A stretch of DNA of 45,750 bases from Acidimicrobiaceae bacterium (GTDB taxonomy: Bacteria > Actinomycetota > Acidimicrobiia > Acidimicrobiales > RAAP-2). Of this stretch, positions 24,108-31,695 are shown piece after piece (the stretch's first letter is position 1; every line of letters starts with the position of its first letter). The stretch spans positions 1 to 45,750 of the forward strand of contig DAHVAJ010000065.1 of the NCBI GenBank assembly GCA_027314705.1, read 5' to 3'. The notes under the pieces were generated by a model. The model was not told the origin of the DNA and did not search any database. It saw only the letters and a program-made list of their open reading frames with translations. The position numbers and the translations under genes were made by a program.

Positions 24108-24224
24108 GTGGCCTTCGCGACGGACAGCTACATCGGGCCCCAGGTGCTGACCCTGGTCATCCCGCTCGGCACCCTCTTCGCCGTCTGCCTCTGGGGATTC
24201 TTCCAGCGCGGCCCCTCGCGGTGA
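24108..24224 (+). CDS. 38-residue single-helix membrane peptide of the oxidase locus
   Basis: GTG 24108 to TGA 24224. A short polar start (ATDSYIGPQ) precedes one helix (VLTLVIPLGTLFAVCLWGFF) and a basic end QRGPSR, which puts the C-terminus in the cytosol. A GAGGTGG ribosome site lies upstream, and the next gene begins with GTGA overlapping its stop. The position, size and topology resemble the tiny accessory subunits of heme-copper oxidases (CcoQ/CbaD-like), but I recognise no specific family. Confidence 0.7.
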   Translation: MAFATDSYIGPQVLTLVIPLGTLFAVCLWGFFQRGPSR

Positions 24225-25048
24225 CCGACGGGACCGCCACGCTGCGGTCCCGCGACGGCGTCGCCGCCTTCCGTGCGGTGCTCGCCGTGGTCGGAGGGGT
24301 GGTCTTCGTCGCCTGCCTCGTGCCGCCGCTGGCCACCGCGGCCCGCAGGTTCGAGTTCGCCGAAGGGCTGCAGTTCTCCCTCCTGGCCGTGGCCGTTCCG
24401 GCCCTCATCGCCTGCGGGGCCCCCTGGCGCCACCTCCGGCTGGCGGCCCCGGCCCCGGCGGAGGTGGGCGAGGACGGTGCGCTGATCGCCCCGGCCGGCC
24501 TCGGACCGGTCGACCGCCTGGCCCTGGGCCGCCGTCGGCACCCCGAGCCCCTGCGGGCCGTGGCCTTCGCCGGCACCTTCCTCGTGGTCGCCGTCCTCTG
24601 GCGCATCCCGCCCACGGTCGACGCCCTCGCCCACCACCCCGTCCTGGTGGTGGTCGAGGCGGTCACGCTCGTGGTGCCGGGCCTCGGGCTGTGGCTCGAG
24701 CTCGTCGAGTCGCCGCCGCTCACCCCCCGTCTCCCCCGACCCCACCGGGTGGCCATGGCCGCGGTGGTCATGTGGGTCATCTGGGTCGTCGCCTACCTGG
24801 TCGGGCTCTCCCACGGTGCCTGGTACCACGGCTACGACCACACCGCGGCCCACGGCATCAGCATCTCGGCCGACCAGCAGCTGACCACGGGGATCATCTG
24901 GGCCCTCACCGGGATCGCCTTCGTCCCGGTCGTCTTCTGGAACCTGGTGCGGTGGCTGCAGGCGGAGGAGGACCCCGACGACGAGCTGTACCGCCTGATC
25001 CGCCAGGAGCGCATCCGGGGGCGGCCCGCCGACCACGGCTCCGCCTGA
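24221..25048 (+). CDS. Second CtaG-family cytochrome oxidase assembly protein
   Basis: 275 residues, about six to seven membrane helices. The C-terminal ADQQLTTGIIWALTGIAFVP aligns with [16 protein letters not shown] of the CtaG at 18547, and SHGAWYHGYDHTAAHG gives a His cluster suited to copper. It is shorter and more divergent, with a charged central loop (AEVGEDGALIAP). GTG 24221 overlaps the peptide gene by four bases. The two paralogues flank the oxidase genes and may serve different copper sites or different oxidases. Confidence 0.78.
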   Translation: MTDGTATLRSRDGVAAFRAVLAVVGGVVFVACLVPPLATAARRFEFAEGLQFSLLAVAVPALIACGAPWRHLRLAAPAPAEVGEDGALIAPAGLGPVDRLALGRRRHPEPLRAVAFAGTFLVVAVLWRIPPTVDALAHHPVLVVVEAVTLVVPGLGLWLELVESPPLTPRLPRPHRVAMAAVVMWVIWVVAYLVGLSHGAWYHGYDHTAAHGISISADQQLTTGIIWALTGIAFVPVVFWNLVRWLQAEEDPDDELYRLIRQERIRGRPADHGSA

Positions 25049-25064
25049 TCCCGCCGAGGACCGA

Positions 25065-25087
25065 CCGGGGGCCCGCCGGCCCCGGGG
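25065..25087. terminator. Probable bidirectional terminator hairpin
   Basis: CCGGGGGCC pairs with GGCCCCGG around CGCC between two convergent operons that end at 25048 and 25089. The stem has one bulge and there is no T tract. Confidence 0.45.
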
Positions 25088-25088
25088 C

Positions 25089-25760
25089 TCAGGTGCCGAT
25101 GAGGTGGGGGAGCCCCGGCAGGTCGGGGGCCGGCAGCGGTCTGCCGAGGATCTGCGCGGCCTTCTGGACGTCGGCCAAGGCGGAGGCGCGGTCCTGGGCC
25201 AGGAGGACCTCCTGGTGGGAGAGGTCCCGGCGGGCGCTCTGGTCGTTCTGGTGCTTGGACAGGGCCTGGATGTCCTCCACGGCGGACAGGGCGTCCGAGG
25301 TGACCCAGGTGGTCACCACGCTCAGCGTGCGGTCGATGTACTGGCCCGCCGCCGTGTTCTGGACCTGGATGTTGTTGGTGAGGTCGAACACGGCGCTGCT
25401 GGTGAACGAGCACGCCGTCTGGTCGTCCCGGAGGAGCGTGGGGACGAGGGCCTGGTCCGAGGGCGTGAGCGCCCCGGTCTGCTGGTCCTGGTAGATGGTG
25501 AAGGTCTCGGACACGGCGTAGCCGCAGCTGGCGACGTCCTGGTTGATCTCCTTCAGCGACGCGGTCTGGCTGGCCGCATCGTCGGCCGTGCTGACGGGCC
25601 GAGGCAGGTCGACCAGGATCGAGGCCGCCACCACCACCACGATGGCGGCCACGACCAGGACCCAGGGACGCCGGTACCAGACGGCCCGCCCCCTGGCCAG
25701 GGAGGCCGGGGGCATGGAGGCGGGCCGGAACTCGCCCGGTGGGACGGCGTCCCCGGTCAC
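25089..25760 (-). CDS. Membrane-anchored exported protein of unknown function
   Basis: 223 residues, not recognised. A short Pro-rich cytosolic part, one helix (about 34-50, WVLVVAAIVVVVAASILV), then a mostly helical exported domain with heptad-like stretches: TASLKEINQDVASCGYAV, LTNNIQVQNTAAGQYIDR, and a Gln/Asp-rich segment near SKHQNDQSARRDLSHQEV. Two cysteines (in ASCGYA and QTACSF) could form a disulfide. GTG 25760 overlaps the SCO1 stop. As third gene after thioredoxin and SCO1, it may take part in copper delivery or redox control outside the membrane. Confidence 0.6.
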   Translation of the reverse strand: MTGDAVPPGEFRPASMPPASLARGRAVWYRRPWVLVVAAIVVVVAASILVDLPRPVSTADDAASQTASLKEINQDVASCGYAVSETFTIYQDQQTGALTPSDQALVPTLLRDDQTACSFTSSAVFDLTNNIQVQNTAAGQYIDRTLSVVTTWVTSDALSAVEDIQALSKHQNDQSARRDLSHQEVLLAQDRASALADVQKAAQILGRPLPAPDLPGLPHLIGT

Positions 25761-26644
25761 GGCTGCCTCAGGAGGTCGGTGGCGTAGGCGGCGATGCCCC
25801 GGGCGAAGCGTTGGACGTCGGCCGCCGGCAGGGAGAAGGTGCCGTCGGGGGCCTCGTCGGCGAAGGGCACGGCCTCGGCCCGCAGGCGGCCGGTCGGGTC
25901 GATGAAGTAGAGGATGTCGTTGTGGGACTCCTGGGACGCGTTCTGGCCCACGGTGACGGTGACCCCGTAGTCGGCCCAAAGCGCGTTGAGCCGGGCGATC
26001 GGGCCGGAGAGGAAGAGCACGCCGGGCTGGCCGGCGAGACCGGTGGCGGTGAGGGCGGCCGGGGCGGCGTCGACCGCCGTGTGGTTGGGATCGGTGTTGA
26101 CGACCACCGTCTGCACCGAGCCCACCGCCGGGCCCAGATCGGCGAGGAACTGGTGGAGCTCGGCGCCGAGGACGGGGCAGACGTCGTTGCAGCCCTGGTT
26201 GAAGAAGGTCAGGACCACCACCTTGCCGCGGGCCCGGTCGAGGCTCCAGAGCGACCCGTCGGGCTGCACGAGCGCCATCGAGCCGTCCGGCGCGGCGGCC
26301 GTCCCGAGTCGTTTGAGGCCGATGAAGGCGTCGAGCGACGATGCGAGAGGTGGTGCGGCAGGGGCCACCGGGACCGCCGGCGGACCCGTGCCGGCCAGCG
26401 TCGTGGTCGGCACCGAGGTGGCGGCGCCGGAGTTGGTGAAGGCGCGGTCGAGGACCAGGCCCCCGAAGCCGAACACGAAGATGACCGCCAGCACCCACAC
26501 GACCACCCGGCGGGGGACGGGCGGAGCCCCGGCCCGGAGGGCCGCGGCCCGGTCGGTGGGCACCTCGCCGGTGGTCAGGGCGCGCGCCCGCTCTTCGGCG
26601 GTGAGCCCGCCCGGGGTGGGCGTCGGCGTCCCGGGCGGGCTCAC
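25757..26644 (-). CDS. SCO1/SenC copper chaperone
   Basis: 295 residues. An N-terminal cytosolic tail and helix (about 47-65) anchor a thioredoxin-fold domain outside the membrane. The copper site is complete: Cys152 and Cys156 in GCNDVCP and His241 in ESHNDILYFIDP. SCO1 delivers copper to, or keeps reduced, the CuA site of subunit II, encoded by the opposing operon. GTG 26644 overlaps the thioredoxin stop and the anchored-protein gene overlaps its own stop, so the three genes are tightly coupled. Confidence 0.9.
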   Translation of the reverse strand: MSPPGTPTPTPGGLTAEERARALTTGEVPTDRAAALRAGAPPVPRRVVVWVLAVIFVFGFGGLVLDRAFTNSGAATSVPTTTLAGTGPPAVPVAPAAPPLASSLDAFIGLKRLGTAAAPDGSMALVQPDGSLWSLDRARGKVVVLTFFNQGCNDVCPVLGAELHQFLADLGPAVGSVQTVVVNTDPNHTAVDAAPAALTATGLAGQPGVLFLSGPIARLNALWADYGVTVTVGQNASQESHNDILYFIDPTGRLRAEAVPFADEAPDGTFSLPAADVQRFARGIAAYATDLLRQP

Positions 26645-27285
26645 CCGGTCCCCCCGGCGGCGAGGCCGCGCGTCCAGCGGTCGAGGGACGCGACCGTCTG
26701 CGCCCCCAATGCCACGTGCACGATCCGGCCCTGGGCGTCGAGGAAGAAGGTGGCCGGGAGGGCGGTGAGCAGATACGCCGTGGCCGTCGAGGCCCGGGTG
26801 TCGACACCCACGGGATAGTCGGCGCCGACCTGGGCCAGGAGGGGCTGGGCGGCGGAGCCGTCGCCGTCGTTGGCGTCGACGCCGACCACCGCCACCCGGC
26901 CGGACGACGCCCGGGCGAAGGCGGCGAAGGCCCCGAGCTCGGCCCGGCAATCGCGGCACCAGGACGCGAAGAAGTTGACCACCGCCGGTCGGCCGGCGGT
27001 GGCGGCCAGGGTGACCGGAGCGCCGCCGCCCAGGCGGGGGAGGGAGAAGGCCGGGGCCGCCGTCCCGGTGGCCAGGGTGGTCGGTGGGCTGACCGGGTAG
27101 GGAACGGCGGCCGGGTGGCGGGGCCGGGTGGCCACGAAGACGACGAAGCCCACCAGCGCGAGGGCGGCGACCGCACTGACGATCTTCCAGGTCCGATCAC
27201 CGGGCCCCCGGGAGGGGCGTCGGGGGACGGGGGCGCCGGTCGGGGCGCCGTCGGTGGGGACGGCGGCCGGCGCTTCGTGTACCAC
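26641..27285 (-). CDS. Membrane-anchored ResA/TlpA-like thioredoxin
   Basis: 214 residues: helix 34-52, then an exported thioredoxin domain beginning APAFSLPRLGG. Active site FFASWCRDC (Cys110, Cys113), cis-proline loop LTALPATFFLD. Proteins of this type reduce cysteines in cytochrome c or in CuA and SCO proteins, which fits the following SCO1 gene. GTG 27285 comes seven bases after TAACCT (27293-27298) with no ribosome site, so the operon probably begins leaderless. Confidence 0.88.
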   Translation of the reverse strand: MVHEAPAAVPTDGAPTGAPVPRRPSRGPGDRTWKIVSAVAALALVGFVVFVATRPRHPAAVPYPVSPPTTLATGTAAPAFSLPRLGGGAPVTLAATAGRPAVVNFFASWCRDCRAELGAFAAFARASSGRVAVVGVDANDGDGSAAQPLLAQVGADYPVGVDTRASTATAYLLTALPATFFLDAQGRIVHVALGAQTVASLDRWTRGLAAGGTG

Positions 27286-27319
27286 CCCGGGGAGGTTACC
27301 GGCTGGGCGGCCGGAGTCC

Positions 27320-27394
27320 GTGATCGGCCGGGCGGCCGCCGGCCGTGATCGGCGGAGCGGCCGCCGGCCGTGATCGGCGGGGCGCACGGCCGGC
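27320..27394. repeat. 25-bp tandem repeat, about 2.6 copies
   Basis: Units start gtgatcggc at 27320, 27345 and 27370, the first two ending gcggccgccggcc. The array lies between the DUF3089 gene and the thioredoxin operon. Each unit contains a palindromic cggccg core. Confidence 0.8.
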
Positions 27395-27461
27395 GGCGGT
27401 GGCGGGCCCCCCGGGTCACCGCCGTCCCGCCCTCCCTCCGGCCGGCGCCCCGGGGCGGGGT

Positions 27462-28634
27462 TCAGCGATGGGCGGCGGCGTAGGCCCGCTCCTGGAGGCC
27501 CACGTCGCCGACGAGGTTCCCCGACGCCAGGTTGATGTCCTCGAGGTGGTACCCCCAGGCCGGGCCGAGTACCTCGGAGACGACGGGCCGGTCGTCTCCC
27601 GGGGCGGCCACGTCGTCGACCTGGAGCCAGGCGGCCCCGCCGGCCCGCCGGCAGGACGCCGTGTAGAGCCCGGGGAAGGTCACCCAGGGCGTGGTCACCG
27701 GAGGCGGTGGGGGCGCGGACGTCGACGTGGGGAACCACGGCACCAGGTCGCCGGTCCCGCCGCCGATCGCCGCCGGGTCGACGCAGGCCACGTCGACGCC
27801 GCCGGTCGCCGTCTGGCCCGACTGGAGGCTCACGCCCTGACCCGGACGACCGAAGAGGCTGTCGGCGGGGGGTCGGCCCGGGAAGCTCGAGTAGGCGATG
27901 ACGCAGCCGGCCTCTCCCGACGAGGTGCACAGGGGGAGGTGCTTGAACGTGGCACCGACCGTGCCGCCGATCGGGACGGCCACGTTCCCCCCGGCGAGAA
28001 CGGCCGAGACCATGCGGCCGCGGAGTGCCGGGCTGGGATCGATCCGGCTCGACAGCAGGCGGACGAGCATGGCCGCGCCCTGGGAGTGGCCGATGAAGAC
28101 CACCGGCCGCCCGTCGTTGAAGTGGTCGAGGTAGTCGGTCCACCCGGCCAGGAGGCTCCGGTAGGCGACGCCGTCGGCCGTCGGGTCGTTGCCGAGACCC
28201 TCGGCCAGCGACGCTTCGGTGCGTTGGCGGTACATCGGCGCCCAGACCCGGCACACCTGGGAGAACGGTGCGGCCTGGCTGGTGGCGGCGCTGATCTCGG
28301 CCGGCTGGACCCGGAGGTCGGCGTTGGCCGTCGGCTGGGTGCTCACCGTCGGATAGACGTAGAAGCAGTCGACGGCCGGGTTCCGTGCCGGGGCGGGGTG
28401 CGCGACGGTGCGCGCGCCCGACGCCGGCACCGACGTGACGGCGAGGTCGGAGGTGCACGGGTCCGCGGCCAGCCCGGGACGGCACAGCCAGACCGTGCCC
28501 GCCGCATCGGTGCGGGCGACCGGCCCGCCGGCACGTCCGGACGCGGCCACCGCACCCCCGCACGCGGCGAGGAGCGGCCCGCAGGCCAGCAGGACCGCGG
28601 CCACCGCACCCGGAACTCCACGCCGACCGCCCAT
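27462..28634 (-). CDS. DUF3089-type alpha/beta-hydrolase lipoprotein
   Basis: 390 residues. A signal peptide with lipobox LLAAC is followed by a DUF3089-like domain: VDCFYVYPTVS near the N-terminus, the substrate-region VWAPMYRQRT, and the serine-hydrolase elbow FIGHSQGA. Several cysteine pairs suggest disulfides in an exported protein. ATG 28634 has GGAGGGGG directly before it. It diverges from a marR gene with two matching operators between them, so it is the likely regulated target. Physiological substrate unknown, perhaps a lipid or ester. Confidence 0.85.
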   Translation of the reverse strand: MGGRRGVPGAVAAVLLACGPLLAACGGAVAASGRAGGPVARTDAAGTVWLCRPGLAADPCTSDLAVTSVPASGARTVAHPAPARNPAVDCFYVYPTVSTQPTANADLRVQPAEISAATSQAAPFSQVCRVWAPMYRQRTEASLAEGLGNDPTADGVAYRSLLAGWTDYLDHFNDGRPVVFIGHSQGAAMLVRLLSSRIDPSPALRGRMVSAVLAGGNVAVPIGGTVGATFKHLPLCTSSGEAGCVIAYSSFPGRPPADSLFGRPGQGVSLQSGQTATGGVDVACVDPAAIGGGTGDLVPWFPTSTSAPPPPPVTTPWVTFPGLYTASCRRAGGAAWLQVDDVAAPGDDRPVVSEVLGPAWGYHLEDINLASGNLVGDVGLQERAYAAAHR

Positions 28635-28656
28635 GCCCCCTCCGCTGCTGGGATAC

Positions 28657-28699
28657 GCAACATGATTGCCTAGCTGAACGGATCAGGCAACCAGGTTGC
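28657..28699. promoter_or_regulatory. Twin MarR-type operators
   Basis: Two 13-base palindromes of the form GCAAC-NNN-RTTGC: GCAACATGATTGC at 28657-28669 and GCAACCAGGTTGC at 28687-28699, spaced exactly 30 bases apart, about three helical turns. They lie between divergent DUF3089 and marR genes, the second just upstream of the marR -10 box. Confidence 0.7.
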
Positions 28700-28719
28700 G
28701 CATGGGTAGGCTCGAGGCC

Positions 28720-29175
28720 GTGACGGAACCGCCGACCGCCCCCCTCTTCGGCGACGTGCTGGCCCGCGCCCGCCTGAGCTGGGTGCTCCAGATGGCGGAC
28801 CGGGTGGCCCGGTTCGGCCACGACGACTACCGCCGCAGCGACGCCATCGTGCTCCGTCACCTGCTCCGGGGCCCCGCCTCCGTCGGCCAGCTCGGAGCGG
28901 TGATGGGCGTCACCCGTCAGGCGGCCCGAAAGGTGGTGGGCGGGCTCGAGGAGCGCGGCTACGCCACCACCGCACGCGACGAGCTCGACGGCCGGCGGCT
29001 CAAGGTCGTGCTCACCCCGGCCGGAGCGGCGTACGGGCGCGACGTGGTCGAGGTCGTCGGCGCCCTGAACCGTGCGCTCGGCCGACGGGTGGATCCCGGG
29101 CGACTGGACGCGGCCCGGGAGGTGTTGCAGGAGGTCGTCGCCCTCGGCGAGGCCGACCGGGCCCCGGCGGGCTGA
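28720..29175 (+). CDS. MarR-family transcriptional regulator
   Basis: 151 residues with a winged helix: SVGQLGAVMGVTRQAARKVVGGLEERGY (quoted in part: recognition helix VTRQAARKVVGGLEE), wing RDELDGRRLKVVLTPAG. The length is normal. GTG 28720 comes seven bases after TAGGCT (28707-28712), a leaderless arrangement. Divergent from the DUF3089 lipoprotein and flanked by twin palindromes, it probably represses both. The inducer is unknown. Confidence 0.88.
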   Translation: MTEPPTAPLFGDVLARARLSWVLQMADRVARFGHDDYRRSDAIVLRHLLRGPASVGQLGAVMGVTRQAARKVVGGLEERGYATTARDELDGRRLKVVLTPAGAAYGRDVVEVVGALNRALGRRVDPGRLDAAREVLQEVVALGEADRAPAG

Positions 29176-29241
29176 CCCGGTCCGGACGGCACCGCACCGC
29201 TGGGCGGTGGGGCGACCGCGGGCCGGGGCCCGGAGCACACC

Positions 29242-29261
29242 GGCGGGCCCGGTGGCCCGCC
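29242..29261. terminator. Hairpin between convergent genes
   Basis: GGCGGGCC-CGGT-GGCCCGCC is a perfect eight-base-pair stem that abuts the stop codon of the nitrobindin-like gene; marR ends 66 bases to the left. There is no T tract. A smaller stem, CACCGC-TGG-GCGGTG, lies at 29195-29209. Confidence 0.5.
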
Positions 29262-29734
29262 TACCCGACGCGCCGCAGCTCGGCGGCGAGGTGGTGCGTC
29301 AGCGGCTGCCCGACGGCCGCCATCCTGAGCTCGTAGCGCAGGACGTCCCCGTCGACGGACACGTCGCGTTCGAGCGCGGTGACCTCCTTGGCCGTGGTCG
29401 TGCCGGCGACCGAGGTCGAGCGCAGCCGCACGGTGGCGCCGTCGAAGGTCCCCTCGCCGATCTCGGCGATCCCCGTCGGGTGGGCGACCACCAGCTCGAC
29501 CCGGCCGGGACCGGCCATGCGCCAGAAGCCGGACTCCGCATGGAGGGGACGGCCGTCACCGGCGTGCGTGGTGCGCTGGCGGTAGGCGAGGAACGGGGTG
29601 CCGGCGTGCGAGAAGACCACGGTCTCCGCGTAGTCGAACGGCTCGATGGTCGGGTACTCCCCGTGCCCCCGGCCCGACCAGGTGCCGAGGAGGACGGCCA
29701 GGGGCCGTACGGCCGGGTGCGGGTCGAGGGTCAA
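29261..29734 (-). CDS. Nitrobindin-like heme-binding beta-barrel protein (THAP4/DUF1794)
   Basis: 157 residues. The N-terminal [15 protein letters not shown] and the C-terminal proximal-histidine segment [12 protein letters not shown] are the two signatures of bacterial nitrobindins, ten-stranded barrels that bind ferric heme and isomerise peroxynitrite or bind NO. The best start is TTG 29734, seven bases after GAGACT, so a leaderless mRNA with a rare start codon is proposed. tRNA-Ser lies immediately upstream on the same strand. Confidence 0.85.
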   Translation of the reverse strand: MTLDPHPAVRPLAVLLGTWSGRGHGEYPTIEPFDYAETVVFSHAGTPFLAYRQRTTHAGDGRPLHAESGFWRMAGPGRVELVVAHPTGIAEIGEGTFDGATVRLRSTSVAGTTTAKEVTALERDVSVDGDVLRYELRMAAVGQPLTHHLAAELRRVG

Positions 29735-29785
29735 GGTCCCCAGTCTCGCACCGGGAGCGACCTCGTGCCCGGGCCCCGGCCTCGG

Positions 29786-29870
29786 CGGAGGGAGTGGGAT
29801 TCGAACCCACGGAGGCTCGCACCTCGCGGCTTTTCAAGAGCCGTGCATTCGTCCGCTCTGCCATCCCTCC
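29786..29870 (-). tRNA. tRNA-Ser (anticodon TGA)
   Basis: 85-base class II tRNA. Acceptor GGAGGGA/TCCCTCC, anticodon stem CGGCT/AGCCG with loop CTTGAAA (anticodon TGA, reads TCA), a long variable arm, and T-arm GTGGGTTCGAATCCCAC. CCA is not encoded. Confidence 0.96.
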
Positions 29871-29917
29871 CGGCGCCGCCAGGGTAGCCCGCCCCGGGCA
29901 GGGTGACCTCGGCGGTG

Positions 29918-30895
29918 TCAGCCCGGTGCGACCTCGGCCCGCAGGCCGTCGAGCCATGCGCCGGCGGCGCGCGACGAGGCGCCGGCCTCCTCGCGGATGG
30001 CCTCCCCGGCCTCGCCGGCCGCCGGGTAGGAGCCGAGGAACTTGACCCCGGCCAGCTCGGCCCGGAGGTCCCGCAGGCAGTCACCCACGACCGCGTCGGC
30101 CACGTGGCCCTCGAAGTCGATGATGAAGCAGTAGTCGCCGAGGGCCTGCTTGGTCGGACGGGACTCGAGCTTGGTGAGGTTGATGTTGCGGGCCGCGAAG
30201 TGCCCGAGGATGGCGTAGAGGCTTCCCGGGTGGTCGGCCGACTGGAAGCAGGCGATGCTGGTGCGGTCGTGACCGGTGGGGGCCGGGATGCCGGTGCGGG
30301 CCAGGGAGACGAAGCGGGTCTGGTTGTCCGGGTGGTCCTCGACGGACTCGGCCAGGATCTCGAGCCCGTACAGCTCGGCGGCGAGCCGCGGGGCGATGGC
30401 CGCCGTGGGCCGGGAGGCGAGCGACGGGTCGCCGGCGCCGAGCAGCCGGGCGGCATCGGCCGTCGACTCGGTGGCCACGGTGCTGACCCCCGGGAGGCGC
30501 TCGCCCAGGAACTTCCGGCACTGGGCCGTGGCCACCGGAATGGAGGCCACCCGTTCGACGGCGGCGAGGGGCGTTCCGTGCGGGGCCATGAGGTGGAGGT
30601 GGACGTCGAGGACGACCTCGCGCTGGATGCGCAGGTCGACGTCGAAGACCAGGCTGTCGATGATGTCGCGGACCGTCCCCTCGATGGCGTTCTCGATGGG
30701 GACGAAGCCGAGGTCGACCCGACCCGAGCCGACGGCATCGAGGACCTCGGCGAGGGAGTCGTGGGGGAGCAGCCGGGCGGCGGCATAGTCGGCCTGGCTG
30801 AGGAGGGCCTCCTCGGTGAAGGTGCCCTCCGGGCCGAGGAAGGCGATGCGCAGGTTGGCGCCCGCCGACGAACCCGGGGATGCGTCCGCGCCCAT
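29918..30895 (-). CDS. pheA: Prephenate dehydratase with ACT domain
   Basis: 325 residues; converts prephenate to phenylpyruvate for phenylalanine synthesis. Two-lobed catalytic part with GPEGTFTEEA, VPIENAIEGTV and DNQTRFV (catalytic Thr), then an ACT domain with the phenylalanine-binding ESRPTK. No chorismate mutase domain. The C-terminal 40 residues are an Ala/Glu-rich extension. ATG 30895 diverges from larB with only 23 bases between the start codons; TATCCT eight bases before the pheA start overlaps the larB promoter region, so the two promoters interlock. Confidence 0.94.
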   Translation of the reverse strand: MGADASPGSSAGANLRIAFLGPEGTFTEEALLSQADYAAARLLPHDSLAEVLDAVGSGRVDLGFVPIENAIEGTVRDIIDSLVFDVDLRIQREVVLDVHLHLMAPHGTPLAAVERVASIPVATAQCRKFLGERLPGVSTVATESTADAARLLGAGDPSLASRPTAAIAPRLAAELYGLEILAESVEDHPDNQTRFVSLARTGIPAPTGHDRTSIACFQSADHPGSLYAILGHFAARNINLTKLESRPTKQALGDYCFIIDFEGHVADAVVGDCLRDLRAELAGVKFLGSYPAAGEAGEAIREEAGASSRAAGAWLDGLRAEVAPG

Positions 30896-30918
30896 GGACG
30901 GGCAGGATAGTGAACATC

Positions 30919-31695
30919 ATGGACGAACTCGCGCTGGAGCGACTGCTGGCCGAGGTGCGTTCGGGGGAGTGCCCGCCCGATGAGGCCCTCCTCCGCCTCC
31001 GCCGCCTCCCCTTCGCCGACCTCGGGTTCGCCCGGGTCGACCACCACCGCTCCCTGCGCCAGGGACTGCCCGAGGCCGTCTACGGCCAGGGAAAGACCGC
31101 CGAGCAGTGCGCCGCCATCGTCGGGGAGCTCCTCGCCGAGGACGGGGGCCCGGTCATCCTCACCCGGGCCGACGAGGGCCAGGCGGACCGCGCCGCCACC
31201 GCCCATCCCGGCGGGGTGCGCACGGTGACGGGCCGGGCCACCGGAGCGGACCAGGTGCGCGGCGAGCTGGCCACCGTGGTGTGGCGCCCGGCCCCGGCGC
31301 GGCCGGCCCGCACCCTGGTGGTGACGGCCGGCACCGCTGATCTGCCGGTGGCCCGGGAGTGCACGGCCACCCTCACCGGGCTCGGCCTGCGCCCGACCCT
31401 GCTGGCCGACTGCGGGGTGGCCGGGGTGCACCGCCTCCTGGCCTCGGCCGACGAGCTGGCCGCGGCCGAGGCCGTGGTGGTGGTGGCCGGCATGGAGGGG
31501 GCGCTGGCCAGTCTGGTGGGCGGCATCACCCCGGCCCCGGTGGTGGCCGTGCCCACGAGCACCGGGTACGGTGCCGCGTTCGAGGGGGTCACCGCCCTGC
31601 TGGCCATGCACGCCTCGTGCGCGGCCGGGATCACCGTGGTGGGTATCGACAACGGCTTCGGCGCGGCCTGCGCGGTGGCCCGGATGCTGCCGTGA
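30919..31695 (+). CDS. larB: Nickel-pincer cofactor biosynthesis protein LarB
   Basis: 258 residues, PurE-like. LarB carboxylates and hydrolyses nicotinic acid adenine dinucleotide, the first step to the nickel-pincer nucleotide of lactate racemase-type enzymes. N-terminal GFARVDHHRSLRQGLPEAVYGQGKT and C-terminal VPTSTGYGAAFEGVTALLAM and GIDNGFGAACAVARM are characteristic. ATG 30919 follows GATAGT-N7. larC overlaps its stop by four bases. Confidence 0.93.
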   Translation: MDELALERLLAEVRSGECPPDEALLRLRRLPFADLGFARVDHHRSLRQGLPEAVYGQGKTAEQCAAIVGELLAEDGGPVILTRADEGQADRAATAHPGGVRTVTGRATGADQVRGELATVVWRPAPARPARTLVVTAGTADLPVARECTATLTGLGLRPTLLADCGVAGVHRLLASADELAAAEAVVVVAGMEGALASLVGGITPAPVVAVPTSTGYGAAFEGVTALLAMHASCAAGITVVGIDNGFGAACAVARMLP

